Below, in pieces: positions 1 to 8,108 of a stretch of 64,000 nt of DNA; within the stretch, counting starts at the first letter, position 1; the number at the start of each line of letters is the position of its first letter. The translations under genes were made by a program, and so were the position numbers. The notes beneath the pieces are model-generated. The model worked only from the letters and a program-made list of their open reading frames with translations. It made no database searches and was not told the DNA's origin. This DNA comes from F22 sp963675625 (GTDB lineage: Bacteria > Bacteroidota > Bacteroidia > Bacteroidales > Bacteroidaceae). The stretch lies in assembly GCA_963675625.1 (NCBI GenBank), contig OY776497.1, positions 806,001 through 870,000 of the forward strand. The letters are read 5' to 3'.

Positions 1-224
1 GATGCCCCTTCGTTCCATGGGAAAGTCATTGTACCGCCACCAAATTGGTCAGCACCTTCGGCACATAGTGTATGCCACCATGCCATAGAGAAGCGTAACC
101 AATCCTTCATTTTTTTACCCATCACTACTTTCTCAGCATCGTAATAACGGAATGCCATTGGGTTCTTGCTCTCAATGCCTTCAAAGGCAATCTTATCCAC
201 TGTTGGGAAATAAGTCTTTGTCAT
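1..224 (-). CDS. xylA: Xylose isomerase, N-terminal part (runs off the window)
   Basis: The reverse strand from 224 reads ATG and stays open to the window edge, giving 74 codons that begin MTKTYFPTVDKIAFEG and continue through WLRFSMAWWHTLC and GGGTMTFPWN. This is the characteristic N-terminus of bacterial xylose isomerase, which converts D-xylose to D-xylulose in the cytoplasm. The active-site residues lie further on, outside the window. It begins 48 nt after the xylB stop on the same strand, so it should be the third gene of the regulator-xylB-xylA operon. Recognition rests on the N-terminal sequence and on the neighbouring xylulokinase. Confidence 0.93.
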   Translation of the reverse strand, partial: MTKTYFPTVDKIAFEGIESKNPMAFRYYDAEKVVMGKKMKDWLRFSMAWWHTLCAEGADQFGGGTMTFPWNEGA

Positions 225-272
225 AATCGTATGTGTTATTAAATAAATTATTGTTGTTGTTATGTATCTCGT

Positions 273-1757
273 TTATAATTGGTTTTCCAAAAGCGTTTTC
301 CAACGTTGATAGGCTTCTTGATAAGCCTCATGGTCAGATGCAATTGGATGAATCTCTTCTAGGCAATGCAAAGTAGCAAATGCTTCGTGGTGGTCTGTAT
401 ACAAACCAACACCCATACCTGCACCACGAGCTGCACCTATTGATCCGTCTGTATCAAACAATGAAATCGTGGCCCCAGTAACACCTGCTAAAGTAGTACG
501 AAACAGTGGACTCAAAAACATATTGGCTTGTCCTGCATGGATGCGGTTGACTTCCATACCGATAGACTGCATAATTTCAATACCGTAAGCAAAGGAAAAT
601 ACAATGCCCTCTTGTACGGCACGCAACATATGTGCTTGAGTATGTTGCGAAAACTGAATGCCATGCATACTAGCTCCGATCTCACGGTTGCACAACATGC
701 GCTCTGCACCATTCCCGAATGGCAATACCGATAACCCAGAGGCACCAATAGGTGCTTGCATCGCCAATTCGTTCATAGCAGGATAGGTACACTGACTTGG
801 GGCTAGATTGCGCTTGACCCATGCATTGAGAATACCCGTTCCATTGATGCACAATAAAACTCCTAAGCGTGTTTGATCAACTGTATGATTGACGTGGGCA
901 AAGTTATTCACACGGCTTTGCGGATCGGCCTTAACCATACCGTTCACTCCATAGACTACCCCCGATGTTCCAGCAGTTGATGCAATTTCACCTGGTTCGA
1001 AAACATTGAGTGATAAAGCATTGTTGGGTTGATCGCCTGCACGATAAGTCACTGGGATACCTGCAACAAGTCCTAATTCTTGCGCGATGGCTTGGGTCAT
1101 TTCTCCTTGTACAGAGAAAGTCGGTTTGACTGTAGGGAGGAGATCTGAAGAGAAACCATAATACTCCAATAGCTCAACACATGGAGCATTCTTTTGAAAA
1201 TCCCAAAACATGCCTTCAGAAAGTCCTGAAGCTGTTGTACATGCTTCACCTGTAAGGCGCATAGCGATATAATCGCCAGGAAGCATGATCTTATCTATTT
1301 GCTCAAAAATATCGGGTTCATTTTCTTTGACCCAGGCCAACTTGGCTGCTGTGAAGTTACCAGGTGAATTGAGCAAATGGCTCATGCAAAAATCGGCTCC
1401 TAGCTCTTGAAATGCACGCTCTCCATAAGGTACAGCACGGGAATCACACCAGATAATGGCTGGACGAAGTGCTTGCTGTTTTTTATCGACACAGACAAGC
1501 CCATGCATCTGATACGAAATACCAATGGCTTTAATATCGGCCGCTTGGATGGTGCTGGTTGTCATCACATCTTGGGTAGCTTCTTTCAATGAATTCCACC
1601 ACATGTTTGGATCCTGTTCGGCCCATCCTGCATGATGAGCAATAATGGGCGCCTCTTGTTTGGGGTAGAAGGCCGAAGCTACACATGCTCCTGTTTGAGC
1701 ATCGACTATACTCGCTTTGACAGATGAACTGCCGACGTCATATCCTAGTAAATACAT
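273..1757 (-). CDS. xylB: Xylulokinase (FGGY carbohydrate kinase)
   Basis: This 494-residue FGGY-family kinase is predicted to phosphorylate D-xylulose to xylulose 5-phosphate for the pentose phosphate pathway. The N-terminal phosphate-binding segment DVGSSSVKASI is at residues 7-17. The substrate-contacting MHG triplet is at 84-86, and the likely catalytic base is Asp242 in RAGDQ. Length is normal for XylB. It lies 61 nt downstream of the Nudix regulator and 48 nt upstream of xylA, so one transcript is likely. FGGY kinases vary in sugar specificity; the assignment to xylulose depends mainly on the adjacent xylA. Confidence 0.93.
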   Translation of the reverse strand: MYLLGYDVGSSSVKASIVDAQTGACVASAFYPKQEAPIIAHHAGWAEQDPNMWWNSLKEATQDVMTTSTIQAADIKAIGISYQMHGLVCVDKKQQALRPAIIWCDSRAVPYGERAFQELGADFCMSHLLNSPGNFTAAKLAWVKENEPDIFEQIDKIMLPGDYIAMRLTGEACTTASGLSEGMFWDFQKNAPCVELLEYYGFSSDLLPTVKPTFSVQGEMTQAIAQELGLVAGIPVTYRAGDQPNNALSLNVFEPGEIASTAGTSGVVYGVNGMVKADPQSRVNNFAHVNHTVDQTRLGVLLCINGTGILNAWVKRNLAPSQCTYPAMNELAMQAPIGASGLSVLPFGNGAERMLCNREIGASMHGIQFSQHTQAHMLRAVQEGIVFSFAYGIEIMQSIGMEVNRIHAGQANMFLSPLFRTTLAGVTGATISLFDTDGSIGAARGAGMGVGLYTDHHEAFATLHCLEEIHPIASDHEAYQEAYQRWKTLLENQL

Positions 1758-1818
1758 AGTTGATGAGTAAATATTTTGAAGTATTGAATAATCGGTTTTT
1801 GTATTGAGAAGTACACAT

Positions 1819-2538
1819 TTATTTCATGGCACGTACACCATATACTTTGTTATAGATTTTGCGATCGAAACGGTAGTATCTAGCAGCACGGTGGGATACG
1901 CTTTTTTGATACTCTTCTGTGGAAACCACATAAGGCATCTGTTTCAATTTCTTATGGAAGTTGCGCACATCAAGTTCTCTATTTTGGACCAAACTGAACA
2001 ATGTACGTAATTGTAAAATAGTGAATTTACGGGGGAGCATATTAAACAGTAAACTTGGAGTCGTTATGGCCAACATACGCATGTGCTCTAATGCATCTAA
2101 AATAATCGTATTATGATCAAAAGCTAGCTCTTGAATGTTGTTCAATGGTACCCATGTAGCCTCAAACTGAGAAGAGATACGTGGTAATTGACGCACAGTA
2201 CTAAAATATGCAATAGTCACAATGCGTTCAATATGCTGATGCCAAGCTTGCTGTAACCAATGGGTATCTAATGAATTTTTCGTACGGTTGTGCGAACCAT
2301 ATGTTTTGAACTGACTCAGGTTGTCTATCTGTACCCCTGCCAATGTATCTAAGGTACGGTGTGCAGCCTCATCCAGATCTTCATCTTGATAGATCAAAGA
2401 TCCTGGCAATTTCATGTCATGAAGTTCCTGGGTATTGCGTTTGATAAGCAAGACTTGCAGTTGGGTGCCATCAAATCCGATGACTACACAATCGACACTA
2501 ATATGGTTATGAGCTATGGGTTTGGTATTAGATTCCAT
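1819..2538 (-). CDS. Nudix-domain transcriptional regulator of xylose genes
   Basis: A 239-residue protein with an N-terminal Nudix-fold domain (about residues 10-140) and a C-terminal winged-helix region (about 160-235, containing QLRTLFSLVQNRELDVRNF). The Nudix box is degenerate: where hydrolases have REUXEEXGU this protein has RTLDTLAGV, so the acidic metal-binding residues are missing. That fits the NrtR/AraR-like group, in which the dead Nudix domain senses a sugar-derived ligand and the winged helix binds DNA. It is the first gene of the operon with xylB and xylA, as I recall for the Bacteroides xylose locus. The inferred role is repression or activation of the xylose operon, including its own promoter. 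Confidence 0.85.
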   Translation of the reverse strand: MESNTKPIAHNHISVDCVVIGFDGTQLQVLLIKRNTQELHDMKLPGSLIYQDEDLDEAAHRTLDTLAGVQIDNLSQFKTYGSHNRTKNSLDTHWLQQAWHQHIERIVTIAYFSTVRQLPRISSQFEATWVPLNNIQELAFDHNTIILDALEHMRMLAITTPSLLFNMLPRKFTILQLRTLFSLVQNRELDVRNFHKKLKQMPYVVSTEEYQKSVSHRAARYYRFDRKIYNKVYGVRAMK

Positions 2539-2598
2539 ACGGTCTCTTTTTATGGTAGGTGACTAAGGTTAACAGGCAATCAAAAGACAAATCGTACC

Positions 2599-2610
2599 CA
2601 TCGTACGATG
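2599..2610. promoter_or_regulatory. Perfect 12-bp palindrome, candidate operator
   Basis: The sequence CATCGTACGATG is a perfect dyad. A partial copy of its half (ATCGTAC) lies immediately to the left at 2591-2597. It sits in the predicted 5' leader of the Nudix regulator mRNA, just downstream of the likely transcription start near 2626, a good place for autoregulation by roadblock. Binding by the regulator is inference. Confidence 0.5.
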
Positions 2611-2630
2611 TTTTCTGATGCTTACATGGA

Positions 2631-2662
2631 CAAATATAGAGAAAAAAGTAATACCTTCCAAA
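2631..2662 (-). promoter_or_regulatory. Bacteroidota-type promoter for the Nudix regulator-xylB-xylA operon
   Basis: Read on the minus strand, a -33 TTTG (2662-2659) is followed after 20 bp by a -7 box TATATTTG (2638-2631), an exact match to the TTTG / TAnnTTTG consensus. Transcription should begin near 2626, leaving a leader of roughly 90 nt. Confidence 0.8.
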
Positions 2663-2901
2663 TCATTACAGCAGACGACAAAAACACAAATACAACCTGA
2701 TTATCAGCACTTTTCTTATCTTCAAAAAGACACAAAGCACCATCACTCATGCAGTATAAAATACAATAAGGTAAAACGCATATTTCATACTTATTCCTTT
2801 ATATAACGTCATTCATACACTATCTCCTATGAATGGGCAAGATTTATACTATACAAGAACAAATAAACGGGCATTTTTTTTCTTATCTTCCTAATAAATC
2901 G

Positions 2902-2909
2902 TATTTTTG
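2902..2909 (+). promoter_or_regulatory. -7 box of the fabD promoter
   Basis: TATTTTTG matches the Bacteroidota TAnnTTTG -7 element and lies 35 bp before the fabD ATG. The -33 region is T-rich but has no exact TTTG at the ideal distance. Confidence 0.7.
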
Positions 2910-2944
2910 CCCCAGCATTTAAATTTATTTAAGGACAAAAGAAT

Positions 2945-3829
2945 ATGAAAGCATTCGTTTTTCCAGGTCAAGGTGCTCAATTTGTGGGCATGGGTAAAGA
3001 CCTATACGAGCAATCAGCTCAAGCTAAAGAACTATTTGAGAAAGCCAACGAAATTCTTGGTTATCGCATCACAGATATCATGTTTGATGGTACAGATGAA
3101 GAACTCCGTCAGACAAAAGTGACTCAACCTGCAGTATTCCTTCACTCTGTTATTTCTGCATTGTGTAGCAATGAAGAATTCAATCCTGATATGACCGCTG
3201 GTCACTCACTAGGTGAATTCTCTGCTCTTGTAGCAGCTGGTGCTTTGAGCTTTGAAGATGGCGTACGCCTTGTATATGCACGTGCTATGGCTATGCAAAA
3301 AGCTTGCGAAATAGAGCCATCTACTATGGCTGCTATCATTGCGCTTCCAGATGAAAAGGTAGAAGAAATCTGCGCATCAGTAGAAGGAGAAGTCGTTGTA
3401 GCGGCCAACTTCAACTGCCCAGGTCAAGTCGTTATCTCTGGATCTGTTCCTGGTATCGAAAAGGCCTGTGAATTGATGAAGGAAGCTGGTGCTAAACGTG
3501 CATTGCCTTTGAAGGTTGGTGGAGCATTCCACTCTCCATTTATGGAACCAGCACGCGAAGAACTAGCCAAAGCTATTGAGGCAACAAATATTGCCACTCC
3601 AAAGTGTCCAGTATATCAGAACGTAGATGCTCAACCACATACTGATCCTGCTGAAATCAAAGCTAACTTGGTAGCTCAATTGACTGCATCAGTACGTTGG
3701 ACTCAATCAGTAGAAAAGATGATTGCTGATGGAGCAACTGAATTTGTTGAATGTGGCCCTGGAAAAGTACTTCAAGGTATGATTAAGAAAATCAATCGTG
3801 AAGTAGAAGCTCGTAGCGTAGAAGCTTAA
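2945..3829 (+). CDS. fabD: Malonyl-CoA:ACP transacylase
   Basis: This 294-residue enzyme transfers malonyl groups from CoA to acyl carrier protein, the entry step of type II fatty acid synthesis in the cytoplasm. The active-site motif GHSLGEF puts the nucleophile at Ser88, the catalytic His is in GGAFHSPF (His196), and the N-terminal FPGQGAQ loop (residues 6-12) is intact. It stands alone, with its own promoter and a strong terminator directly behind it, not in a fab cluster. Confidence 0.97.
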   Translation: MKAFVFPGQGAQFVGMGKDLYEQSAQAKELFEKANEILGYRITDIMFDGTDEELRQTKVTQPAVFLHSVISALCSNEEFNPDMTAGHSLGEFSALVAAGALSFEDGVRLVYARAMAMQKACEIEPSTMAAIIALPDEKVEEICASVEGEVVVAANFNCPGQVVISGSVPGIEKACELMKEAGAKRALPLKVGGAFHSPFMEPAREELAKAIEATNIATPKCPVYQNVDAQPHTDPAEIKANLVAQLTASVRWTQSVEKMIADGATEFVECGPGKVLQGMIKKINREVEARSVEA

Positions 3830-3845
3830 ACGACTATATTATATG

Positions 3846-3882
3846 GGGTGGGCTATACAATATAGTCCACCCTTTTCTTTTT
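3846..3882 (+). terminator. Intrinsic terminator of fabD
   Basis: A 12-bp stem (3846-3857 with 3861-3872; one G-U pair) closes a 3-nt loop and is followed by a T-rich run. It begins 16 bp after the fabD stop. Confidence 0.85.
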
Positions 3883-3909
3883 ATTCTTCTTGAACAGATT
3901 GTGTGTAGC

Positions 3910-4224
3910 ATGAAAAAAATTTGGCAAAAGATTCTTCAGATGTACGAGAACTGGAAGTACATTGTGGTGGTAGGCTATTTCCTAGTCTCCATTATATTTG
4001 TGGGGAATTATACTGTAACACACGTAGTCAAAAATAATCAGACTATCCATGATTTGGAAGAAAAAATTGATCAGCATAAAACTGATTATCAAATTTTTAA
4101 AGAGAAGATTAAAGTATATCGTCAAGATCAAGATAGCTTGGAACATATTGCACGTGAAAAGTATATGATGAAACTTCCCAACGAGGATATCTACCAATTT
4201 GAAGAAGATTTGAAAAAACGATAA
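3910..4224 (+). CDS. FtsB/DivIC-type septum formation initiator protein
   Basis: A small bitopic membrane protein of 104 residues from the ATG at 3910 (a GTG three codons earlier is also possible). One transmembrane segment (about residues 17-37, IVVVGYFLVSIIFVGNYTV) is followed by a coiled coil rich in Glu, Lys and Gln and then the family-typical segment LEHIAREKYMMKLPNEDIY. FtsB/DivIC proteins link the early and late divisome at the septum, with the coiled coil in the periplasm. The next gene follows after 23 bp. FtsB and DivIC cannot be separated by sequence here. Confidence 0.85.
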   Translation: MKKIWQKILQMYENWKYIVVVGYFLVSIIFVGNYTVTHVVKNNQTIHDLEEKIDQHKTDYQIFKEKIKVYRQDQDSLEHIAREKYMMKLPNEDIYQFEEDLKKR

Positions 4225-4247
4225 TCATCAACCTAATCCTATCAAGT

Positions 4248-4610
4248 ATGAGTACAAACAAATTACAACAACTATGGAATGCCCTTGTAGTTATCGGCGG
4301 AATCGGAATCATTATAGCTATAGTGACTATAATTAGCGGATGGACATGGGGACCTCATGTGTACACAGTGTCCGCAGGATGTTTTGCACTAGGACAAATC
4401 AACACTCCTATACACAGTACTGATCCAACAATCAAACGTTTAAGACGGCAACAAATATTTGGAGCGTTAGCATTGGTGCTTGCAGCTCTATTTATGTTTA
4501 CAACAAACGGCAACGAATGGATTGCTTGTCTAACCATCGCTGCCGTCTTAGAATTGTATACTGCATTTCGCTTATCCCATCTTCTCGAATCGGGCAAAAC
4601 GAAGAAGTAG
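4248..4610 (+). CDS. Small membrane protein of unknown function
   Basis: A 120-residue protein with about four hydrophobic segments (about residues 12-30, 35-50, 68-84 and 88-105) and a charged, Lys-rich C-terminus. I do not recognise the family. It follows the FtsB/DivIC-like gene by 23 bp and is probably co-transcribed with it. Its last 39 bp overlap the 3' end of the convergent helicase gene, so the two transcripts are antisense at their ends. Confidence 0.75.
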   Translation: MSTNKLQQLWNALVVIGGIGIIIAIVTIISGWTWGPHVYTVSAGCFALGQINTPIHSTDPTIKRLRRQQIFGALALVLAALFMFTTNGNEWIACLTIAAVLELYTAFRLSHLLESGKTKK

Positions 4611-6902
4611 TTGTTTTTCTCCAACTTGCTCAAAAGAAACCACTGCTTTTGCATTACTTCCTTCACCTTCTAAACCTTGGATAACTCCTGGGCCGAATCG
4701 ACTGTGAAGAATGCGATCGCCCACTTTCAATTGGTTATTTCCTCCAGGCATTTGTTGAGAGGCGGATACTGAGGCTGATGCAGAAGAGTGTATTCTGGTC
4801 AGTCTTTTTTTCTGCTGGAATGTTGGATTGGATTGTATTTCCCGACCCGTATACAGGTTGGTTTGTGAATTCGTTGGTTGCACTCTACGTGGTGATTGCA
4901 GCCCTCCAGCACTTCTTGGGGAAAATCGCCTACTATCATTCTCCCAATCAAGATATTCTGGCGCAATATCTGTCAGGAAACGACTCGGTCCGTGAAATTC
5001 GGATTTACCATGTACAAATCTATTTTTCGCAAAACTTAAAGTACAGGCACGTTCCGCACGCGTAATAGCGACGTAAAACAAACGACGTTCCTCTTCGACT
5101 TGTCTTGGAGAATCTATAGCCATACGATTGGGCAACAAATCTTCCTCAAGACCAACAACAAACACAAAAGGAAATTCCAACCCTTTAGCTGAGTGTATGG
5201 TCATTAAAGTCACTTTATTGGGGTCATCTTTATCGTCACTATCTTGATCGGTCATTAAAGAGACTTCCATCAAATAATGCGGCATCATAATTTGATGATC
5301 TCCTAGTTCTTCCCTACTCTCTACAAAATCAATAGCCGCATTGAGGAGTTCTTCTAGATTCTCCCGACGACTCATGTCTTCAGGGACATCACTTCCTAGG
5401 AGTTCTCCCATGATACCAGTCTGTTGAATAGATGCTTGTACGACTTTATCGGCAGGCTGCTCTTGTGCCAATTGCTGTAAACTACTGATCAACTCAGCAA
5501 ACTCAATCAGTCGAGTTTGTGTGCGCTTCGCAACATCTAGCTCGTATTTCTCAGGATTAGATATTACATCCCAAAGAGACACTCCATGATAATGAGCACA
5601 AGCTGTCATCTTACCTACACTAGTCTGCCCTATACTTCTTTTAGGTACATTAATGATACGTTTTAAAGCCTCTTCATCATGCGGATTAATCGTCAGACGT
5701 AAATATGCTATGACATCTTTAATCTCTTTACGCTGATAAAAAGAAAGCCCACCATAGATGCGATAAGGAATGGCATGCTTACGTAGCTCCGCCTCCATGG
5801 ATCTAGATTGCGCATTGGTACGATATAAGATAGCAAAGTCTTGATATTCAGATTCCTCACTTCGCTGTAATCTCTGCAAGTATTTGACAACCATACTTGC
5901 TTCCTCTAGGTCACTATATGCTTCCAAAACCTTCATCTTATTTCCTTCTGCATTTTTTGAAAATACGGTTTTAGGAATTTGACGCAGATTGCTTTTAATC
6001 AAGCTATTGGCCGCCTCTACAATACGTTGAGTTGATCGATAGTTTTGCTCTAATTTAAATAATTTGGCATGTGCATAGCCTTTCTGAAAATCTAGGATAT
6101 TATCGACATTAGCACCACGGAAAGAGTAGATACTCTGTGCATCGTCACCCACCACACAGATGCGTTGATGACGTTTGCTCAACAGAGCGACAATGGCATG
6201 CTGGACTTTGTTGGTGTCTTGGTACTCATCTACTAAGATATATTGAAATTGTTCTTGATATCGAGCTAGCACATCAGGATGTTCATGAAAAAGTTTAAAC
6301 GTGTACAACAGTAAATCATCAAAATCCATAGCATTGGCTAGTTGACATCGTTCCATATAGGCTGCATAAATAGCCCCCATCTTTGGCACTTGACTACGCT
6401 CATTATATATAGCTATTTGACTATCTTGTTGATATTGACCAGGAAGTATAAGTGCGTTTTTCATTCTTGAAATTTCACCTTGTACCATAGTCGGTTTATA
6501 CTTCTTTTCATCCAGATTCATCTCTTTGACTATGCTTTTCAACAAGCTCTTACTATCCGCAGTATCGTACACGGTAAAGTTGGGACGAAAACCTATTGCT
6601 TCATATTGCTCTCTCAAGATTCTGTAAAAGATGGAGTGAAAAGTCCCCATGTACAAACCACGAACTTCTAAACCTATTTGACGATTGATACGCTCTTTCA
6701 TCTCTCGTGCAGCTTTATTGGTAAAAGTCAACGCAAGTATATTCCACGGTTGGTAGCCTTTGTCTAAAAGATAAGCAATCTTGTATGTTAAGACACGAGT
6801 TTTTCCAGAGCCTGCACCAGCTATGACTTGTGAAGGACCTTCACAATACTCTACTGCTGCACGCTGCATGGGATTAAGTTCGTCCAAATAATTAGGGTTC
6901 AT
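4572..6902 (-). CDS. pcrA: UvrD/PcrA-type superfamily 1 DNA helicase
   Basis: An ATP-dependent 3'-5' DNA helicase of 776 residues, acting in nucleotide excision repair and removal of stalled complexes. Walker A GAGSGKT is at residues 29-35. Motif II reads VDEYQDT, motif III GDDAQSIYSFRGA, and LTIHSAKGLE and YVAITRAE are further on. The C-terminus has the Tudor-like segment SRFGPGVI that in PcrA contacts RNA polymerase. I start it at the ATG at 6902 (MNPNYLDELNPMQ), because the upstream ATG at 6938 lies above the -7 promoter box and cannot be in the mRNA. The family name (UvrD, PcrA) is interchangeable here. Confidence 0.95.
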   Translation of the reverse strand: MNPNYLDELNPMQRAAVEYCEGPSQVIAGAGSGKTRVLTYKIAYLLDKGYQPWNILALTFTNKAAREMKERINRQIGLEVRGLYMGTFHSIFYRILREQYEAIGFRPNFTVYDTADSKSLLKSIVKEMNLDEKKYKPTMVQGEISRMKNALILPGQYQQDSQIAIYNERSQVPKMGAIYAAYMERCQLANAMDFDDLLLYTFKLFHEHPDVLARYQEQFQYILVDEYQDTNKVQHAIVALLSKRHQRICVVGDDAQSIYSFRGANVDNILDFQKGYAHAKLFKLEQNYRSTQRIVEAANSLIKSNLRQIPKTVFSKNAEGNKMKVLEAYSDLEEASMVVKYLQRLQRSEESEYQDFAILYRTNAQSRSMEAELRKHAIPYRIYGGLSFYQRKEIKDVIAYLRLTINPHDEEALKRIINVPKRSIGQTSVGKMTACAHYHGVSLWDVISNPEKYELDVAKRTQTRLIEFAELISSLQQLAQEQPADKVVQASIQQTGIMGELLGSDVPEDMSRRENLEELLNAAIDFVESREELGDHQIMMPHYLMEVSLMTDQDSDDKDDPNKVTLMTIHSAKGLEFPFVFVVGLEEDLLPNRMAIDSPRQVEEERRLFYVAITRAERACTLSFAKNRFVHGKSEFHGPSRFLTDIAPEYLDWENDSRRFSPRSAGGLQSPRRVQPTNSQTNLYTGREIQSNPTFQQKKRLTRIHSSASASVSASQQMPGGNNQLKVGDRILHSRFGPGVIQGLEGEGSNAKAVVSFEQVGEKQLLLRFARFEKMG

Positions 6903-6927
6903 ATAATAGGGATATAAGAATTTAGGA

Positions 6928-6935
6928 CAAAGATA
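6928..6935 (-). promoter_or_regulatory. -7 box of the pcrA promoter
   Basis: TATCTTTG on the minus strand, an exact TAnnTTTG match. The predicted start near 6922 leaves a 20-nt leader before the ATG at 6902 and fixes that codon as the start. Confidence 0.75.
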
Positions 6936-7003
6936 CAATAAAAATATCTCCTAGCAATAGGCATCCTATCGTTTAAATGATTCGTTTTTGAGCAAGCACC
7001 ACA

Positions 7004-7035
7004 TTTGCATTTCATCGCAAAAAATTGTAGCTTTG
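7004..7035 (+). promoter_or_regulatory. tadA promoter placing the start of transcription at the ATG
   Basis: TTTG (7004-7007), 20 bp, then TAGCTTTG (7028-7035): a full Bacteroidota promoter. Transcription should begin about 4-6 bp after the -7 box, at or next to the ATG at 7041. This implies a leaderless or near-leaderless mRNA. Confidence 0.8.
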
Positions 7036-7040
7036 CACAC

Positions 7041-7478
7041 ATGAAATTCAACGACGAATATTACATGCGTAAAGCGCTACAAGAAGCAGAAATGGCTTAT
7101 GAAGAAGGAGAGATCCCTGTTGGAGCCGTCATCGTTTCTAATGATCAGATTGTGGCCAAAGGGCACAATCTGACGGAAACTTTGCACGATGTCACAGCGC
7201 ATGCCGAAATACAAGCGATTACGGCTGCTGCCAATACGCTTGGAGCCAAATATCTGCCCGATTGTACTTTATACGTGAGTATGGAGCCTTGTGTTATGTG
7301 TGCTGGCGCAATCGCGTGGGCACAAGTTGGTACTGTCGTCTTTGGTGCCTCAGATCCTAAGCGTGGGTATCAAAAGTTAGCTCCCAATGCCTTACATCCC
7401 AAAACAGTCGTGAGACAAGGTGTGTTTGAGGAGGAAGCTAGCGAAATCGTAAAAAAGTTTTTTAGAACAAAACGATAA
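7041..7478 (+). CDS. tadA: tRNA adenosine(34) deaminase
   Basis: TadA converts adenosine to inosine at the wobble position of tRNA-Arg(ACG), so that one tRNA reads CGU, CGC and CGA. The 145-residue product has the zinc site HAE (His54, Glu56 as proton shuttle) and PCVMC (Cys84, Cys87), the cytidine/deoxycytidylate deaminase signature. The start is set at 7041: an in-frame ATG at 7005 falls inside the -33 promoter box, while MKFNDEYYMRKALQEA matches the usual TadA N-terminus. Its substrates, three tRNA-Arg(ACG) genes, lie 4.3 kb away. It is a single-gene unit, convergent with the HD hydrolase gene. Confidence 0.95.
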   Translation: MKFNDEYYMRKALQEAEMAYEEGEIPVGAVIVSNDQIVAKGHNLTETLHDVTAHAEIQAITAAANTLGAKYLPDCTLYVSMEPCVMCAGAIAWAQVGTVVFGASDPKRGYQKLAPNALHPKTVVRQGVFEEEASEIVKKFFRTKR

Positions 7479-7500
7479 ATATATGCTGGTAGTGACATAA

Positions 7501-7543
7501 AAAAATCATTCTCCTATAGTATAAACAACCAAAGGAGAATGAT
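7501..7543 (-). terminator. Terminator between tadA and the HD hydrolase gene
   Basis: An 11-bp perfect inverted repeat (7505-7515 with 7533-7543) with a 17-nt loop. On the minus strand it is followed by a T run, so it best serves the leftward sigma operon, ending about 60 nt past its last stop codon. Confidence 0.7.
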
Positions 7544-7603
7544 ATGAAATATAATACGATATTTGAAATCAGAATAACCGCATATTTCTTTCAGAAGTTG
7601 AGA

Positions 7604-8101
7604 TTAGCATAGATTAAGAGCATCAAAAAATTCTCGCCCTTTGACAGTAAGCAAACGCTTGGATAGGCTACTCCTACTTTCCCAGCTATAATATCCTTCC
7701 AAAAGATTAATGATCAAATCGGCATCATTAAGTGCTTCAAAATGTAGACTTTTTGCCTCTGGTACCTGATGATGGTGCCCCACTACATTGACAAGCCACG
7801 TCTTTTCTTGATCTGTAAGACCTTGAATGTTTTTCAATAAATGAGAAGCCACTAAACACCCTTCTTTTTCTTGATTTACGGGACGTGTGTTCCCATACAT
7901 TTTCATTGATTGTGGACAGCCAATATCATGTAACCAAGCCGCTATTTCTAGTAAGGATTTTTCTTGATTAGAAATATCAAGACTATCAGCAATGAGCACA
8001 GTCAACGACGCCACTTGTATTGTGTGGCTTATTTGCGATTTGTCTGTCTGACTAAAATATCGCAAAACCATCAACCTAACTTCTTGAAGCACTTGCTGCA
8101 T
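7604..8101 (-). CDS. HD-domain phosphohydrolase of unknown substrate
   Basis: A 165-residue cytoplasmic protein that consists of one HD domain. The metal-binding residues are visible in order: His26, the His58-Asp59 doublet in LHDIG, His109-111 in GHHHQ, and Asp126/128 in NDADL. Small stand-alone HD proteins of this kind hydrolyse nucleotides or phosphoesters; the substrate cannot be read from the sequence. It begins 7 bp after the putative anti-sigma gene and is the last gene of the sigma operon, followed by a terminator. Confidence 0.85.
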   Translation of the reverse strand: MQQVLQEVRLMVLRYFSQTDKSQISHTIQVASLTVLIADSLDISNQEKSLLEIAAWLHDIGCPQSMKMYGNTRPVNQEKEGCLVASHLLKNIQGLTDQEKTWLVNVVGHHHQVPEAKSLHFEALNDADLIINLLEGYYSWESRSSLSKRLLTVKGREFFDALNLC

Positions 8102-8108
8102 ATGTATA

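Larger units (their letters stand above)
2539..2944. other. Divergent intergenic region between the xylose operon and fabD
   Basis: This 406-bp gap holds the leftward promoter of the Nudix regulator, a 12-bp palindrome in that leader, and the rightward fabD promoter close to its gene. The stretch from about 2665 to 2870 is AT-rich, and I see no gene, hairpin or repeat in it. The short plus-strand open frame there has no family features or ribosome binding site. Confidence 0.7.

Noticed and set aside
2618..2806. Small plus-strand gene in the fabD upstream gap
   Set aside because: No promoter, no ribosome binding site and low-complexity translation.
4778..5065. Membrane-like ORF antisense to pcrA
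   Set aside because: No promoter or family features; it lies wholly inside conserved helicase sequence.
6903..6938. Upstream ATG of pcrA
   Set aside because: It is upstream of the predicted transcription start.
7005..7040. Upstream ATG of tadA
   Set aside because: It lies in the -33 box, and the added residues do not match TadA.
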